Positions 35,033-45,344 of a DNA stretch of 64,000 nt are shown in pieces (within the stretch, counting starts at the first letter, position 1; every line of letters starts with the position of its first letter). Both the position numbers and the translations under genes were made by a program. The notes under the pieces were generated by a model. It had not been told where the DNA came from, did no database searches, and was given only the letters and a program-made list of their open reading frames with translations. Origin of the DNA: AM-1111 sp046302135 (GTDB lineage Bacteria > Bacteroidota > Bacteroidia > B-17B0 > Aurantibacillaceae); the NCBI GenBank assembly GCA_046302135.1, contig JBKCIQ010000014.1:1-64000 (forward strand), written 5' to 3'.

Positions 35033-37633
35033 TTACTGCCTGAAAACAAATTTCTTTTCAAAACAGTCGAGAATTATCTCTTTACCCGTTTCTATTTTAC
35101 CGCTTAATATCCATTTTGAAAGTTCATTCAGAATTTGTTTCTGAATAACTCTTTTTACCGGTCTTGCTCCAAACTGAGGATCATATCCCAACTGAGAAAG
35201 CCAATCCATAGCTTCAGGTGTTGCCACAAGGTGTACACCTTGCTCAGCAAGCTTTTGTACAACAGATTTAAACTGGATATTTACAATTTCAAAAACATTG
35301 GACCTAGTAAGTGGCTCGAACATGATTATTTCATCTATTCTGTTTAGGAACTCCGGCCTGATAGATTTTTTTAATAATTCAAACACATTAGATTTGGTCT
35401 TTGCCAATACGGACTCTCTGTCACCATCTGCACTTACCAACTTTTCATAACTATCTTGTATCAAATGAGATCCTAGGTTGGAAGTCATTATGATGATTGT
35501 ATTTTTAAAGTTAACAACTCTACCTTTGTTATCGGTCAATCGCCCATCATCTAAAACTTGCAACAAGATATTGAAAACATCAGGATGCGCTTTTTCTATT
35601 TCGTCAAGTAATACTACTGAATATGGTTTTCTTCTTACCGCCTCTGTTAACTGACCACCCTCTTCATAACCTACGTAACCCGGAGGCGCACCAACCAATC
35701 TGCTCACGGTATGCTTCTCCTGATATTCACTCATGTCAATCCTTGTCATTGCATTTTCATTGTTGAAAAGATAATCGGCCAAAGCTTTTGCGAGTTCTGT
35801 CTTCCCTACTCCGGTTGTACCCAAGAAAATAAATGAACCTATAGGCTTTCGTGCATCCTGAAGACCTGCTCTGCTTCTTCTTACTGCATCTGACAAACTG
35901 GAAATTGCCTCATCCTGACCAACAACTCTTAAATGTAACTCATCCTCCAGATTCAATAATTTTTCTCTTTCACTCTGAACCATTTTTTTTACAGGAATAC
36001 CAGTCCAAGCACTTACCACAGTAGCAATTTCATCTGCTCCGACTTCTTCGTTCACCAATTGATGTCCGCTTTGCTTACTATCGGTGAGTTTTTGTTCGTG
36101 CGATTTTAATCTTTCTTCAGCATCTTGAATTTTACCGTAACGAATTTCCGCGACTCTTCCATAATCTCCACTTCGCTCGGCATTTTGAGCCTCCAATTTT
36201 AAATTTTCTATCTCCAGCTTTACTTTCTGTACACCTTCAATCATTTCTTTTTGACTTTGCCATTTGGCACGTAAATCAGAACGTACATCTCCCAACTCAG
36301 CAATCTCTTTATTTAATTCAGTTAATTTTCTCTCATCATTTTCTCTCTTGATTGCCTCCCTTTCTATTTCAAGCTGTCTAATCTTCCTTTCCACCTCATC
36401 CAGCTCAACAGGCATTGAATTAATTTCTATCCTCAACTTTGAAGCTGCTTCATCCATCAGATCAATTGCCTTGTCGGGAAGGAAACGATCTGAAATATAC
36501 CGCTGAGATAATTCCACAGCAGAAATAATTGCTTCGTCTTTAATTCTTACTTTGTGATGAGTTTCATACTTTTCTTTTATACCTCTTAAAATAGAAATAC
36601 TGTCTTCGGTAGTTGGCTCGTCCACCATTACCTTCTGAAATCTTCGCTCAAGTGCCTTATCTTTTTCAAAATATTTTTGAAACTCATTGAGTGTTGTTGC
36701 TCCAATAGCCCTCAGCTCGCCACGCGCAAGTGCCGGCGTTAAAATATTGGCCGCATCCATAGCACCCTCGCCTCCTCCACCGGCACCCACCAAAGTGTGT
36801 ATCTCATCAATGAATAGTACAATTTCTCCGTCAGCACCAACAACCTCCTTAACAACAGACTTCAAACGCTCTTCAAATTCTCCTTTGTATTTGGCACCCG
36901 CTATCAACGCCCCCATATCCAAAGAAAATATTTGCTTTGACTTTAAATTCTCGGGCACATCTCCGCTTATAATTCTATGTGCCAATCCTTCTGCAATAGC
37001 TGTTTTACCTACACCAGGCTCGCCAACCAAAATGGGATTGTTCTTAGTTCTTCTGGATAAAATTTGCAAAACCCTTCTTATCTCCTCATCTCGTCCTATT
37101 ACAGGATCCAGCTTGCCTGTTTTTGCCATTTCATTGAGGTTGATGGCATATTTATTCAAAGCGTTATAACTTTCTTCCTGACTTTGACTGGTTACATTTT
37201 TTCCTTTACGTAATTCATTTATGGCAGATTTTAAATCCTTTTCACTAATTCCTACATCTTTCATCATCTGAGCTACAGAATCACCTCCGGACAATACACC
37301 AAGTAAAAGATGCTCTAATGAAACATATTCATCTTTAAAATCTTTTTTAAACTTATCAGCTTTAGCTAAAGTCTGATTTGCGGAGGAAGAAAGATAAGGC
37401 TGACCACCTGAAACTTTAGGATAAGAACTTGTAATGGCATCGAGTGTTTTATTAAAAACCTGAGGGTTTACATTCAACTTCTTTAAAAGAAACGGTGTAA
37501 CGTTTTCATCTACTTCAAGAATGCCTTTTATCAGGTGTCCGTTTTCAACAGCCTGTTGCCCGTTTTGCGTTGCTAGCAATACTGCCTGCTGAATCGCTTC
37601 CTGACTTTTTATGGTATAATTGTTCAGATTCAT
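35033..37633 (-). CDS. clpB: ATP-dependent disaggregase ClpB
   Basis: Hexameric AAA+ chaperone that rescues aggregated proteins with DnaK. The 866 residues follow the standard order: N-terminal Clp repeat domain (1-~145), first ATPase module with Walker A GEPGVGKT (204-211), a coiled-coil middle domain (~400-530, QLEIEREAIKRENDERKLTE), and the second ATPase module with GTTGVGKTELAKALADYLF near 606. The middle domain separates it from ClpA and ClpC. A promoter-like match lies 24 bases upstream; no CIRCE element was seen. Confidence 0.98.
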   Translation of the reverse strand: MNLNNYTIKSQEAIQQAVLLATQNGQQAVENGHLIKGILEVDENVTPFLLKKLNVNPQVFNKTLDAITSSYPKVSGGQPYLSSSANQTLAKADKFKKDFKDEYVSLEHLLLGVLSGGDSVAQMMKDVGISEKDLKSAINELRKGKNVTSQSQEESYNALNKYAINLNEMAKTGKLDPVIGRDEEIRRVLQILSRRTKNNPILVGEPGVGKTAIAEGLAHRIISGDVPENLKSKQIFSLDMGALIAGAKYKGEFEERLKSVVKEVVGADGEIVLFIDEIHTLVGAGGGGEGAMDAANILTPALARGELRAIGATTLNEFQKYFEKDKALERRFQKVMVDEPTTEDSISILRGIKEKYETHHKVRIKDEAIISAVELSQRYISDRFLPDKAIDLMDEAASKLRIEINSMPVELDEVERKIRQLEIEREAIKRENDERKLTELNKEIAELGDVRSDLRAKWQSQKEMIEGVQKVKLEIENLKLEAQNAERSGDYGRVAEIRYGKIQDAEERLKSHEQKLTDSKQSGHQLVNEEVGADEIATVVSAWTGIPVKKMVQSEREKLLNLEDELHLRVVGQDEAISSLSDAVRRSRAGLQDARKPIGSFIFLGTTGVGKTELAKALADYLFNNENAMTRIDMSEYQEKHTVSRLVGAPPGYVGYEEGGQLTEAVRRKPYSVVLLDEIEKAHPDVFNILLQVLDDGRLTDNKGRVVNFKNTIIIMTSNLGSHLIQDSYEKLVSADGDRESVLAKTKSNVFELLKKSIRPEFLNRIDEIIMFEPLTRSNVFEIVNIQFKSVVQKLAEQGVHLVATPEAMDWLSQLGYDPQFGARPVKRVIQKQILNELSKWILSGKIETGKEIILDCFEKKFVFRQ

Positions 37634-37656
37634 TTCAAAATTTTCCTTTGAACAAT

Positions 37657-37689
37657 CAAATTATATTCCCTCTGATAAACAGCTACAAA
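37657..37689 (-). promoter_or_regulatory. Putative clpB promoter
   Basis: On the minus strand TTTG (37689-37686) is followed after 20 bases by TATAATTTG (37665-37657). This has one base more than TAnnTTTG, and it also contains TATAAT. It lies 23 bases before the clpB ATG. Confidence 0.35.
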
Positions 37690-37756
37690 TTGTCGGTAAC
37701 TGATACATTTAAGAGACATTGTGTCCTTTGAATAAAGAAAATTCAGAAAAAATGTC

Positions 37757-39145
37757 TCATTTAAAATAACCTATAATGCCCGCATTTGAGTAAAAAGTAG
37801 AAAACTCTTGCTGTGAGAAGAACCGTTCCTTATCTGAAAAACCAAGTTTCATGCATTTCAACAGGAGCAATTCAGATTCCTTAAGATTTCCCTGCTTGGC
37901 CCTTAGCAAAGCTTTCTGATACGCCCACTCAGAATTAGATGGGTCTACAATGGAATAAATTTCTATCAATTTTTCAAGTAACAAAACATCTTGCTTTGCT
38001 TCCTGAGAAATCAAAGTCATATAAACTGCAAGACTTAAATAGCTTTTCAGTCTTTGGTTCATAAGGTGTTTTTCATTTGGTAATGAATGAGAATCCATTA
38101 TTTTCACCTCAGCATTCCACCAATCAATACTCTCAGTAAAAAACTTCTGATAATATTCTCTTTGCAATACAGCTTCCCTTGCTTCATTTTCTTCGCTTTC
38201 TTTAATAAACCTGATTACTTCTGGATTTGACTTCAATTTATCGAATTGATTATTAAAATCCATATAAGACTTTTCGTTATAAATTAACGGAAGTATTTCC
38301 TTTAATTTTTGATAACGCGAAAGGTTATTAGTTTGCTTATTTAAAATTTCAAGCTCAGAATTTATAAAAATTTTAATGAGGGAATCATTCGGTTGTTGTA
38401 TATGATTCAGCATATTCGCAGACTCCAGGAAAACAAAAATCTTTTCCATTGATGATTCAGGGGCCCAATCGTGTTTACCATCGAATTCAATTAAAAGATG
38501 TTTAACCTGTAGCTCATCTAATGAAGCTTCGGTTCTTCTTTGTTCCAATAAATTAAAGTCTTCGTTACCGGCCACACCTGCAAATACAAAATCATTCTTT
38601 ATGCGAGATCTTGATGGTTCAAATCCTGCAGAGTTTGCAATAACTCCGGAAACCTCATTGTCAGATAAACCTATATTAATTGCAACTCTGGCTCCACCAC
38701 TAAAACCGGCACAATAAATTCTTCCTCCATTGGTGTGGTATTTAGATTTAATCTCCTTCTTAATAGCATTATATATTTCAGGATAAATGGTTGTTGGAAT
38801 TCCATTTTTGCTGTCGGCGCTTGCGATTAAAATATAACCATATTTCTCACTCAATTTTTTATACTTCTGCAAAGGAAGATCTGCTTTTGCGTGAGGATCA
38901 AAAAAAATTATTACAGGCAAATCTGAACCCTCTTTGTAATAAAACGGCAGATAAACCGAATACGTGAAACGACCATCTGACTGGCATTTTATACCGGATA
39001 AGATTTTACCTTTTTCAATATTATTTCCTTTTTTTAAATCAGAAAACTTAAGTGTGTCAGAAATGACTACATCATTAGCTTCGTTTCTGTTTCCGCAAGA
39101 AATGAGAAATGATACGACGAAGAATAAAAAAAAATTCTTCCTCAT
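37757..39145 (-). CDS. Lipoprotein with alpha/beta-hydrolase (esterase-like) domain
   Basis: A 462-residue surface or periplasmic lipoprotein; lipobox around Cys17 (FLISCGNR). Residues ~40-235 look like an alpha/beta hydrolase of the esterase/PHB-depolymerase type: LPVIIFFDPHA strand, nucleophile elbow CAGFSGGAR (Ser), and a probable catalytic His in FDGKHDWAP. The C-terminal ~230 residues are helical and repeat-like (AYQKALLRAKQGNLKESELL), perhaps TPR. The substrate is unknown. The frame extends to 39196 inside kup; ATG codons at 39151 and 39145 are the realistic starts, immediately after the kup stop, so it is probably cotranscribed with kup. Confidence 0.75.
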   Translation of the reverse strand: MRKNFFLFFVVSFLISCGNRNEANDVVISDTLKFSDLKKGNNIEKGKILSGIKCQSDGRFTYSVYLPFYYKEGSDLPVIIFFDPHAKADLPLQKYKKLSEKYGYILIASADSKNGIPTTIYPEIYNAIKKEIKSKYHTNGGRIYCAGFSGGARVAINIGLSDNEVSGVIANSAGFEPSRSRIKNDFVFAGVAGNEDFNLLEQRRTEASLDELQVKHLLIEFDGKHDWAPESSMEKIFVFLESANMLNHIQQPNDSLIKIFINSELEILNKQTNNLSRYQKLKEILPLIYNEKSYMDFNNQFDKLKSNPEVIRFIKESEENEAREAVLQREYYQKFFTESIDWWNAEVKIMDSHSLPNEKHLMNQRLKSYLSLAVYMTLISQEAKQDVLLLEKLIEIYSIVDPSNSEWAYQKALLRAKQGNLKESELLLLKCMKLGFSDKERFFSQQEFSTFYSNAGIIGYFK

Positions 39146-39152
39146 GGACATG

Positions 39153-41159
39153 CTAATCGAACTGGTGCTCGTGAAAATCCAACTCTGCGCCTTCATTAGA
39201 AATACGCTGTAGCTTAAGATCTGTGTGCGGATGTATTACCAACGGGAACTTTTCTAAACGTACAGAGCTTGGATCTAAACCAAATGCTCTAGCTTCAGAA
39301 ATACCAATTCTTTTCAAAAAGAAATATGCATCCAAAATGATTCGCTCGTGCCAAGGAAGATCATTGTCATAAGACAAAAACTTATCAATGATTATGAATT
39401 TAAAGTCGCCGATCACATTATTACGATTCAGTGACTCATAACGACTGGTAATATCAACTTCTCCATTTCTCACTAAATCCTGAACCACCTTCCTGAACAT
39501 CAAATTGATTTTCGGTGCAACTTTAAACCCTAGATTAAAATCAATTCGAATGAGGTTTTCTTTTTGAATGTGATGAACGCGGTATTCGCAAGTGTTTGGT
39601 TCATCCATTACATTAACATGTACAAACCAATAGAGGTCTGCTCGCTTAGGTCTACGCTGAAGAATTGAGTAAATAACTTTTGATTCTATTTCATCCGCCT
39701 TTGGCGAATTGGTCATGTGAATTAGGTGTGTAGCATACTTTGGGATAGTTAGGTCATTGCTCAGATCGGCAAACAAACTCTTGTACTTATCTATCTTTAC
39801 AAATTCGGTATAATTTCCTCTGATTAATTTGGCGAGGTACCATATTCCCATAATGCAGGCAAGAAAAATCGCTATCAATAGGGTTATGTAGCCACCATTA
39901 ATAAACTTTTTTAGATTGGCAACCAAAAAAGAACTTTCTACCACAAAATAAACTGCAATAAATATGTAGACGAATACAAATGGAAAATGCCTTAACTTCA
40001 TAAATACAGGTAAAAGACGGGAAGACATCATCATTCCTAAAATAATCGTTAGCCCGTAAGCCGCCTCCATTTCTTTTGATTCCTTGAAAAAGAGAACAAT
40101 AAAAATGCAACCGAAATATAGCATCCAGTTTATGGCAGGTATGTACATTTGACCTTTTAACTCTGTAGGATACTTAATTCTGAACTTAGGCCAGAAATTA
40201 AGGCGCATGGCTTCGTTTATCAAAGTAAAAGATCCACTGATCAATGCCTGGCTCGCAACAATTGTTGCCGCTGTAGCAATACAAATTCCGATTGGTAAAA
40301 ACCACTGAGGCATGATTTCATAAAAAGGATTCCTGCCATTTAAAGAAGTGCCAACTACGCCTTTAGAGAGTAACCATGCTGACTGACCAAAGTAATTCAG
40401 CACCAGCATTATTTTTACAAAAATCCAACTCATACGGATATTCTGCCTTCCGCAGTGACCCATATCTGAATACAAAGCCTCAGCCCCTGTAGTGCAAAGA
40501 AACACGGCGCCTAAAAGCCAAAAACCTCCAGGATGGTCAATTAACAAATCTATTCCCCATATCGGATTCAATGCCTTAAAAACAGATAAATCCTGAGACA
40601 GGTTGATTATGCCAAAAAAGCCAAGCATCAGAAACCACACAAGCATGATGGGGCCGAAAGCTTTACCAATGAATTTTGTTCCGAATTGCTGAATTACGAA
40701 AAGTAATGTAATAATTAAAATTATAATAGGTACTGTTTTACGATAATCATTAAAAGACGGATCAATGCCTTTTAATCCCTCAACTGCGGAAGCAACAGAA
40801 ATAGGCGGTGTAATAATTCCCTCACCCAAAATACAACAGCCTCCAATAATAGCAGGGAAAATCAACCACTTAACTCTTGCCTTTTTTATTAATGTATATA
40901 ATGCAAAAATTCCACCCTCTCCCTTATTATCTGCCTGAAGTGTAAAGAGTACATATTTTATTGTTGTCTGTAAGGTAAGCGTCCAGAAAACAAGAGACAT
41001 TCCTCCAAGTACCACAGCAGGCTCGATTTTTCCGTCGCCATTTATTGCACTCATCACGTAAAGAGGCGAGGTCCCAATATCACCGAAGATAATTCCGAGG
41101 GTAACTAAAAGGCCACCGAATGTAACCTTGTTGATGTCGCCGTGATGATTTTGGCTCAA
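39153..41159 (-). CDS. kup: Kup-type potassium transporter
   Basis: Proton-coupled K+ uptake protein of the KUP/HAK/KT family in the inner membrane. The N-terminal signature GIIFGDIGTSPLYV and about 12 helices are visible, followed by a cytoplasmic tail of about 200 residues. The frame is open to a TTG at 41192, but a -7 promoter element covers 41178-41185. The downstream TTG at 41159 gives MSQNHHGDINKVTFGG, which looks like the normal Kup N-terminus (668 residues). There is no ATG before the first helix, so the start is TTG in any case. Confidence 0.93.
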   Translation of the reverse strand: MSQNHHGDINKVTFGGLLVTLGIIFGDIGTSPLYVMSAINGDGKIEPAVVLGGMSLVFWTLTLQTTIKYVLFTLQADNKGEGGIFALYTLIKKARVKWLIFPAIIGGCCILGEGIITPPISVASAVEGLKGIDPSFNDYRKTVPIIILIITLLFVIQQFGTKFIGKAFGPIMLVWFLMLGFFGIINLSQDLSVFKALNPIWGIDLLIDHPGGFWLLGAVFLCTTGAEALYSDMGHCGRQNIRMSWIFVKIMLVLNYFGQSAWLLSKGVVGTSLNGRNPFYEIMPQWFLPIGICIATAATIVASQALISGSFTLINEAMRLNFWPKFRIKYPTELKGQMYIPAINWMLYFGCIFIVLFFKESKEMEAAYGLTIILGMMMSSRLLPVFMKLRHFPFVFVYIFIAVYFVVESSFLVANLKKFINGGYITLLIAIFLACIMGIWYLAKLIRGNYTEFVKIDKYKSLFADLSNDLTIPKYATHLIHMTNSPKADEIESKVIYSILQRRPKRADLYWFVHVNVMDEPNTCEYRVHHIQKENLIRIDFNLGFKVAPKINLMFRKVVQDLVRNGEVDITSRYESLNRNNVIGDFKFIIIDKFLSYDNDLPWHERIILDAYFFLKRIGISEARAFGLDPSSVRLEKFPLVIHPHTDLKLQRISNEGAELDFHEHQFD

Positions 41160-41177
41160 GAAAAATAATTTGTTATA

Positions 41178-41185
41178 CAAATGTA
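41178..41185 (-). promoter_or_regulatory. -7 element TACATTTG that fixes the kup start
   Basis: Full match to TAnnTTTG on the minus strand, with TTG triplets 18 and 21 bases upstream. It lies inside the longest open frame of kup and so makes the TTG at 41159 the likely start. Confidence 0.5.
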
Positions 41186-41327
41186 TATACAAATTCTAAA
41201 AATCAACAAAGAAAACAACTAATTTTTTATCATAAATCAATTCTTTACAGCAAGAAACTTAAGTCTTATGAAGTAAATAGGTAATTAGTTTCAATAATTG
41301 TAATTTAGCACGCAATTAAATAAAAAT

Positions 41328-43955
41328 ATGCTAAAGAAAATTACAATATCTGCGGCGGCACTGATACTCGTTATTGCAGCCTGTAAATCTAAAAAATCAT
41401 TGGTAGTTGAAAAAAATCAAAACAAAAACGATGAACCTATTGTAGAAATTGAACAAGTAGAAGTAAAACCGAAAGAAAAACCTAAAACAAAAATTTATCA
41501 GTCTAGCAATACCAAGCAAAATGACATCATCCATACCAAACTTGAGGTTAAATTCGATTGGCAAAATTCATGGCTTTACGGCAAGGCTAGCATTGATATT
41601 AAACCATTTTTTTACCCGACAGCAAAACTTTATTTAAATGCCAGGGGAATGGATATTTACAAAGTGCAAATTGTAAAATCAGGGCAGAATACAGATCTAA
41701 AATACACCTATGAAAACGACTCCATTAAAATTGATCTTGACAAAACATATACTAAAGAAGAAAAGTACACGGTTTTCATAGATTACAAATCTAAACCGGA
41801 AGAGTTGAAGAAAGGCGGTAGCAGAGCAATAATGAGTGACAAAGGCTTGTATTTTATAAATCCTAAAGGGGAAGACCCTGATAAAATGCCACAGATTTGG
41901 ACTCAGGGAGAAACCCAGAGCAACAGCGCATGGTTTCCTACCATTGATTCTCCGAATGAAAAAATGACTCAAGAGCTTTTTATTACTGTAGACGACAAAT
42001 ACACTACCTTATCCAATGGCGTTCTGAAGGAACAGAAAAAAAATACTGACGGTACGCGTACAGACCGATGGGTGATGGATCTACCTCATGCACCATATCT
42101 TGTGATGATGGGTATAGGTGAATTCAAAATTGTAAAGGATTCATGGAAAGGAAAAGATGTTTGGTACTACGTTGAAAAGGAATACGAGCCGTATGCACGT
42201 GCAATTTTCGGTAACACTCCTGAAATGCTTGAGTTTTATTCTAATAAATTAGGTGTTCAGTACCCTTGGCAGAAGTATTCACAGATCGTTTGCCGTGATT
42301 ACGTCAGCGGTGCCATGGAAAACACAAGCGCAACACTTCATGGTGAATTTCTTTACAGCACAGACAGAGAACTCATCGATGATGATCAGGAATCAGTTAT
42401 TGCTCACGAACTTTTTCATCAGTGGTTCGGTGATCTGGTTACGTGCGAAAGCTGGAGCAACCTCCCCCTTAACGAATCATTCGCCACTTATGGAGAATAC
42501 CTCTGGAATGAGTACAAATACGGAAGAGATAAAGCGGATGCTGAAGGATATGCAAGCCGCTCAGGTTACATTGCTGAAAGTAAACAAAAAAATGTAGACC
42601 TTATTCGATTTGATTACAAGGGCCGTGAGGACATGTTCGATGGCCACTCTTATAATAAGGGAGGACAGATCTTGAATATGTTGAGGCGTTATGTTGGCGA
42701 TGAAGCATTTTTTTCTTCACTCAAACTTTACTTGGAAAGAAACAAATTCAATACAGCAGAAGTTCACAACCTTCGTCTATGCTTCGAAGAAGTTACCGGT
42801 GAAGATCTGAACTGGTTTTTCAATCAGTGGTTTTTGTCAAAAGGACATCCAGATCTAAAAATTGAAAAACAATATGATGCGGCACAAAAAAAACTAACTC
42901 TCAAAATTACACAGCAACAGGATTTTGAAAAAGGGATTCCTTTGTTTACAATTCCCGTTAATGTTGACATTTACTCAGGTAAGAACAAAATGAGTAAACT
43001 GATTTGGATCAAACAAGCTGAAGAAACCATCGAAATTCCAAATGTGAACCAACAACCTGACCTTGTAAATTTTGATGCAGACAAATCATTGCTTTGTAAT
43101 AAGAATGAGAGCAAAACACTTGAAGAGTATGTATTTCAATATAAAAATGCGCCATTGTACCTTGACAGATTTGAAGCAATGGAATATTTGAAAAACGAAT
43201 TGAGCAATCCTGTTGCTTATGAAACCATTGTACTTTCGCTGAAAGATAAATATGAAGGATTAAGAAAAAAAGCAATCGGAATTTTAAACAATGTTGCATC
43301 TTCCAAAGAAGAAAAATTAAAACCAATGATGATTGAAATATCGAAAAATGATAAAAACTCCAACGTAAGAGCCGCGGCAATTAATTTTCTTGCGGAAAAT
43401 TACAAAGGAAATGACTTAAAAGAAGTTTATTCCTCTGCCATGAACGACAAGTCATTGAACGTAATTTCAAATGCTCTGGAGGGACTGTCAGTTCTAGACA
43501 TGAATCTTGCGTTAAGCAAAGCGAAAGAACTTGAAAAAGAAAAAAGCATGTCCCTAACCTTTTCGATCATGAACTTGTACGCCGAAAACGGCAACGAATC
43601 CAGTCTTACTTTTTTTATGGATAAGGCAAAAGAGTTCGGAGGTTTTTCTGAAGTAGGGTACTACAATATGTTTGGAAAATTTTTAAAGAAATGCAACGAT
43701 GAAGGCACTATGAAAGGAGTAACTTTCATAAAAAACAGAATAGCGGCAAGTAAAAACCAGTTTGCCAAATACGGCGCACAGAAAGCGATCAAAGATCAGC
43801 TAAACAGGTATGAAGAAAAGTCAGCTGAGTTGACTGCAAAAATTGAAAACATGAAAAAATCTGGTCAGGATACCAAGGCACTCGATGATCAACTAAATAC
43901 GGCGAAAAGTATCAAGGAGAAAATTAAAGCGGCCTATGATGAAACTAAGAAGTAA
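41328..43955 (+). CDS. M1 family metallopeptidase (aminopeptidase N-like), lipoprotein
   Basis: Zinc aminopeptidase of family M1, anchored as a lipoprotein (lipobox around Cys19, IAACKSK). The substrate-binding GAMENTS motif precedes the zinc site HELFH (His360, Glu361, His364) with the third ligand Glu383 in NLPLNESFA. The C-terminal ~300 residues are helical, HEAT-like, and end in a charged coiled coil (EEKSAELTAKIENMKKSGQD). At 875 residues it fits the family. It probably digests peptides at the cell envelope. pepT follows 49 bases downstream. Confidence 0.93.
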   Translation: MLKKITISAAALILVIAACKSKKSLVVEKNQNKNDEPIVEIEQVEVKPKEKPKTKIYQSSNTKQNDIIHTKLEVKFDWQNSWLYGKASIDIKPFFYPTAKLYLNARGMDIYKVQIVKSGQNTDLKYTYENDSIKIDLDKTYTKEEKYTVFIDYKSKPEELKKGGSRAIMSDKGLYFINPKGEDPDKMPQIWTQGETQSNSAWFPTIDSPNEKMTQELFITVDDKYTTLSNGVLKEQKKNTDGTRTDRWVMDLPHAPYLVMMGIGEFKIVKDSWKGKDVWYYVEKEYEPYARAIFGNTPEMLEFYSNKLGVQYPWQKYSQIVCRDYVSGAMENTSATLHGEFLYSTDRELIDDDQESVIAHELFHQWFGDLVTCESWSNLPLNESFATYGEYLWNEYKYGRDKADAEGYASRSGYIAESKQKNVDLIRFDYKGREDMFDGHSYNKGGQILNMLRRYVGDEAFFSSLKLYLERNKFNTAEVHNLRLCFEEVTGEDLNWFFNQWFLSKGHPDLKIEKQYDAAQKKLTLKITQQQDFEKGIPLFTIPVNVDIYSGKNKMSKLIWIKQAEETIEIPNVNQQPDLVNFDADKSLLCNKNESKTLEEYVFQYKNAPLYLDRFEAMEYLKNELSNPVAYETIVLSLKDKYEGLRKKAIGILNNVASSKEEKLKPMMIEISKNDKNSNVRAAAINFLAENYKGNDLKEVYSSAMNDKSLNVISNALEGLSVLDMNLALSKAKELEKEKSMSLTFSIMNLYAENGNESSLTFFMDKAKEFGGFSEVGYYNMFGKFLKKCNDEGTMKGVTFIKNRIAASKNQFAKYGAQKAIKDQLNRYEEKSAELTAKIENMKKSGQDTKALDDQLNTAKSIKEKIKAAYDETKK

Positions 43956-44004
43956 AAATTATTTTCTTTATTAACAACGAAAAATTGACCCTTTTTTACT
44001 CTTT

Positions 44005-45261
44005 ATGAGCAAAATCAATTTCAATAATTATACCTACAGTGTAGTGGATCGTTTTATCCGCTATGCAAAAATTGACACGCAAAGCGACCCAAATTCGCCC
44101 ACCTGCCCCAGTACTGAAAAACAGAAAAATCTGAGCAGACTGTTGGTAGAAGAGTTAAAACAAATGGGCATTGAAGATGCTGAGATCGATGAAAATGGAT
44201 ATGTCTATGCAACGATTCCATCCAACACAGATAAAAAAGTCCCCGTGATTTGTTTTTGTTCGCATGTAGACACCTCCCCAGACTGCACCGGTGAAAACGT
44301 GAAACCGCAGATACATCACAATTATCAGGGACAGGATATTATTTTGCCAAATGATAAAACACAAGTCATAAAATTTGCGGATCATCCGGATCTCAAAAAT
44401 CAAATCGGTAATGACATCATAACGACAGACGGAACTACTTTGTTGGGAGCAGACAACAAAGCCGGAGTTGCTGAAATCATGGATGCCGCCAACTTTCTAA
44501 TGACTCATCCCGAAATCAAACATGGAAAAATCAGAATACTATTTACACCCGATGAAGAAATTGGAAGAGGAGTTGACAAATGTGATATGAAAAAATTGTC
44601 TGCTGATTTTGGATATACGATAGATGGCGAAACATTGGGCCATATTGAAAATGAAACTTTTTCTGCCGACGGAGTTCTAGTTAGCATCAAAGGATTTCCA
44701 ACCCATCCCGGGTTTGCAAAAAATAAAATGGAAAACTCCATGAAAATTGCAAGTGAAATTATTTCAAGTTTGCCAAATGAAAAATCGCCGGAAAAAACAG
44801 AAAAGAAAGAAGGTTTCATTCACCCTGTTTCATTAAACGGAACACTAGATGAAACCAAGATTAATTTCATCATCCGAGATTTTTCCACTCCCGGCCTTAC
44901 CAAGCTAGAAGATGAATTGAAAAAAATTGTTGAATCGGTAATGAAAAGTTATCCAAAGTCGAGTTATACCTATCAGGTTACTGAACAATACAGAAACATG
45001 AAAGAGGTATTGGATCATCATCCTCAGGTTACTGAATTCGCACTTGAGGCAATAGAGCGCAGTGGAGTAAAACCAGTCCTTTCGAGTATACGCGGAGGAA
45101 CGGACGGCTCAAGATTATCTTTCATGGGACTCCCCTGCCCTAATATATTTGCAGGAGAACACGCATTTCACAGCAAGCAAGAGTGGGTTAGCGTACAAGA
45201 CATGCAAAAAGCGGTGCAGACCATTGTTAACCTGACGGCCGTTTGGGAGGAAAAAAGCTAG
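44005..45261 (+). CDS. pepT: Peptidase T (tripeptide aminopeptidase)
   Basis: Cytoplasmic zinc exopeptidase of family M20 that removes the N-terminal residue of tripeptides. Motifs: metal-binding SHVDTSPD (His87, Asp89), LLGADNKAGVAEIM, and the catalytic TPDEEIGRGV. The long segment between them (ENVKPQIHHNYQGQDIILPN) is typical of PepT. The length is 418 residues. It follows the M1 peptidase on the same strand, so the two may work in sequence on imported peptides. Confidence 0.96.
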   Translation: MSKINFNNYTYSVVDRFIRYAKIDTQSDPNSPTCPSTEKQKNLSRLLVEELKQMGIEDAEIDENGYVYATIPSNTDKKVPVICFCSHVDTSPDCTGENVKPQIHHNYQGQDIILPNDKTQVIKFADHPDLKNQIGNDIITTDGTTLLGADNKAGVAEIMDAANFLMTHPEIKHGKIRILFTPDEEIGRGVDKCDMKKLSADFGYTIDGETLGHIENETFSADGVLVSIKGFPTHPGFAKNKMENSMKIASEIISSLPNEKSPEKTEKKEGFIHPVSLNGTLDETKINFIIRDFSTPGLTKLEDELKKIVESVMKSYPKSSYTYQVTEQYRNMKEVLDHHPQVTEFALEAIERSGVKPVLSSIRGGTDGSRLSFMGLPCPNIFAGEHAFHSKQEWVSVQDMQKAVQTIVNLTAVWEEKS

Positions 45262-45308
45262 AGATTATTATCAGCCATATAACTTCGCAAAATTCTGACT
45301 ATTATCAG

Positions 45309-45340
45309 TTAGAATGCTATTATTCCGTTTTGTAAATTTG
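45309..45340 (+). promoter_or_regulatory. Promoter of kmo, implying a leaderless transcript
   Basis: TTAG (45309-45312) is followed after 20 bases by TAAATTTG (45333-45340), a full match to the -7 element. Only 4 bases separate it from the kmo ATG at 45345, so transcription would begin at or next to the start codon. Confidence 0.5.
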
Positions 45341-45344
45341 ACGC

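Noticed and set aside
36687..37169. 160-codon open frame opposite clpB
   Set aside because: It is the mirror of the conserved ClpB ATPase core and has low-complexity Ser/Pro/Ala composition; clpB explains the region.
37713..37758. Inverted repeat GAGACATT/AATGTCTC upstream of clpB
   Set aside because: The 30-base spacing is too long for a terminator and one arm lies in the end of the neighbouring gene; it does not match CIRCE.
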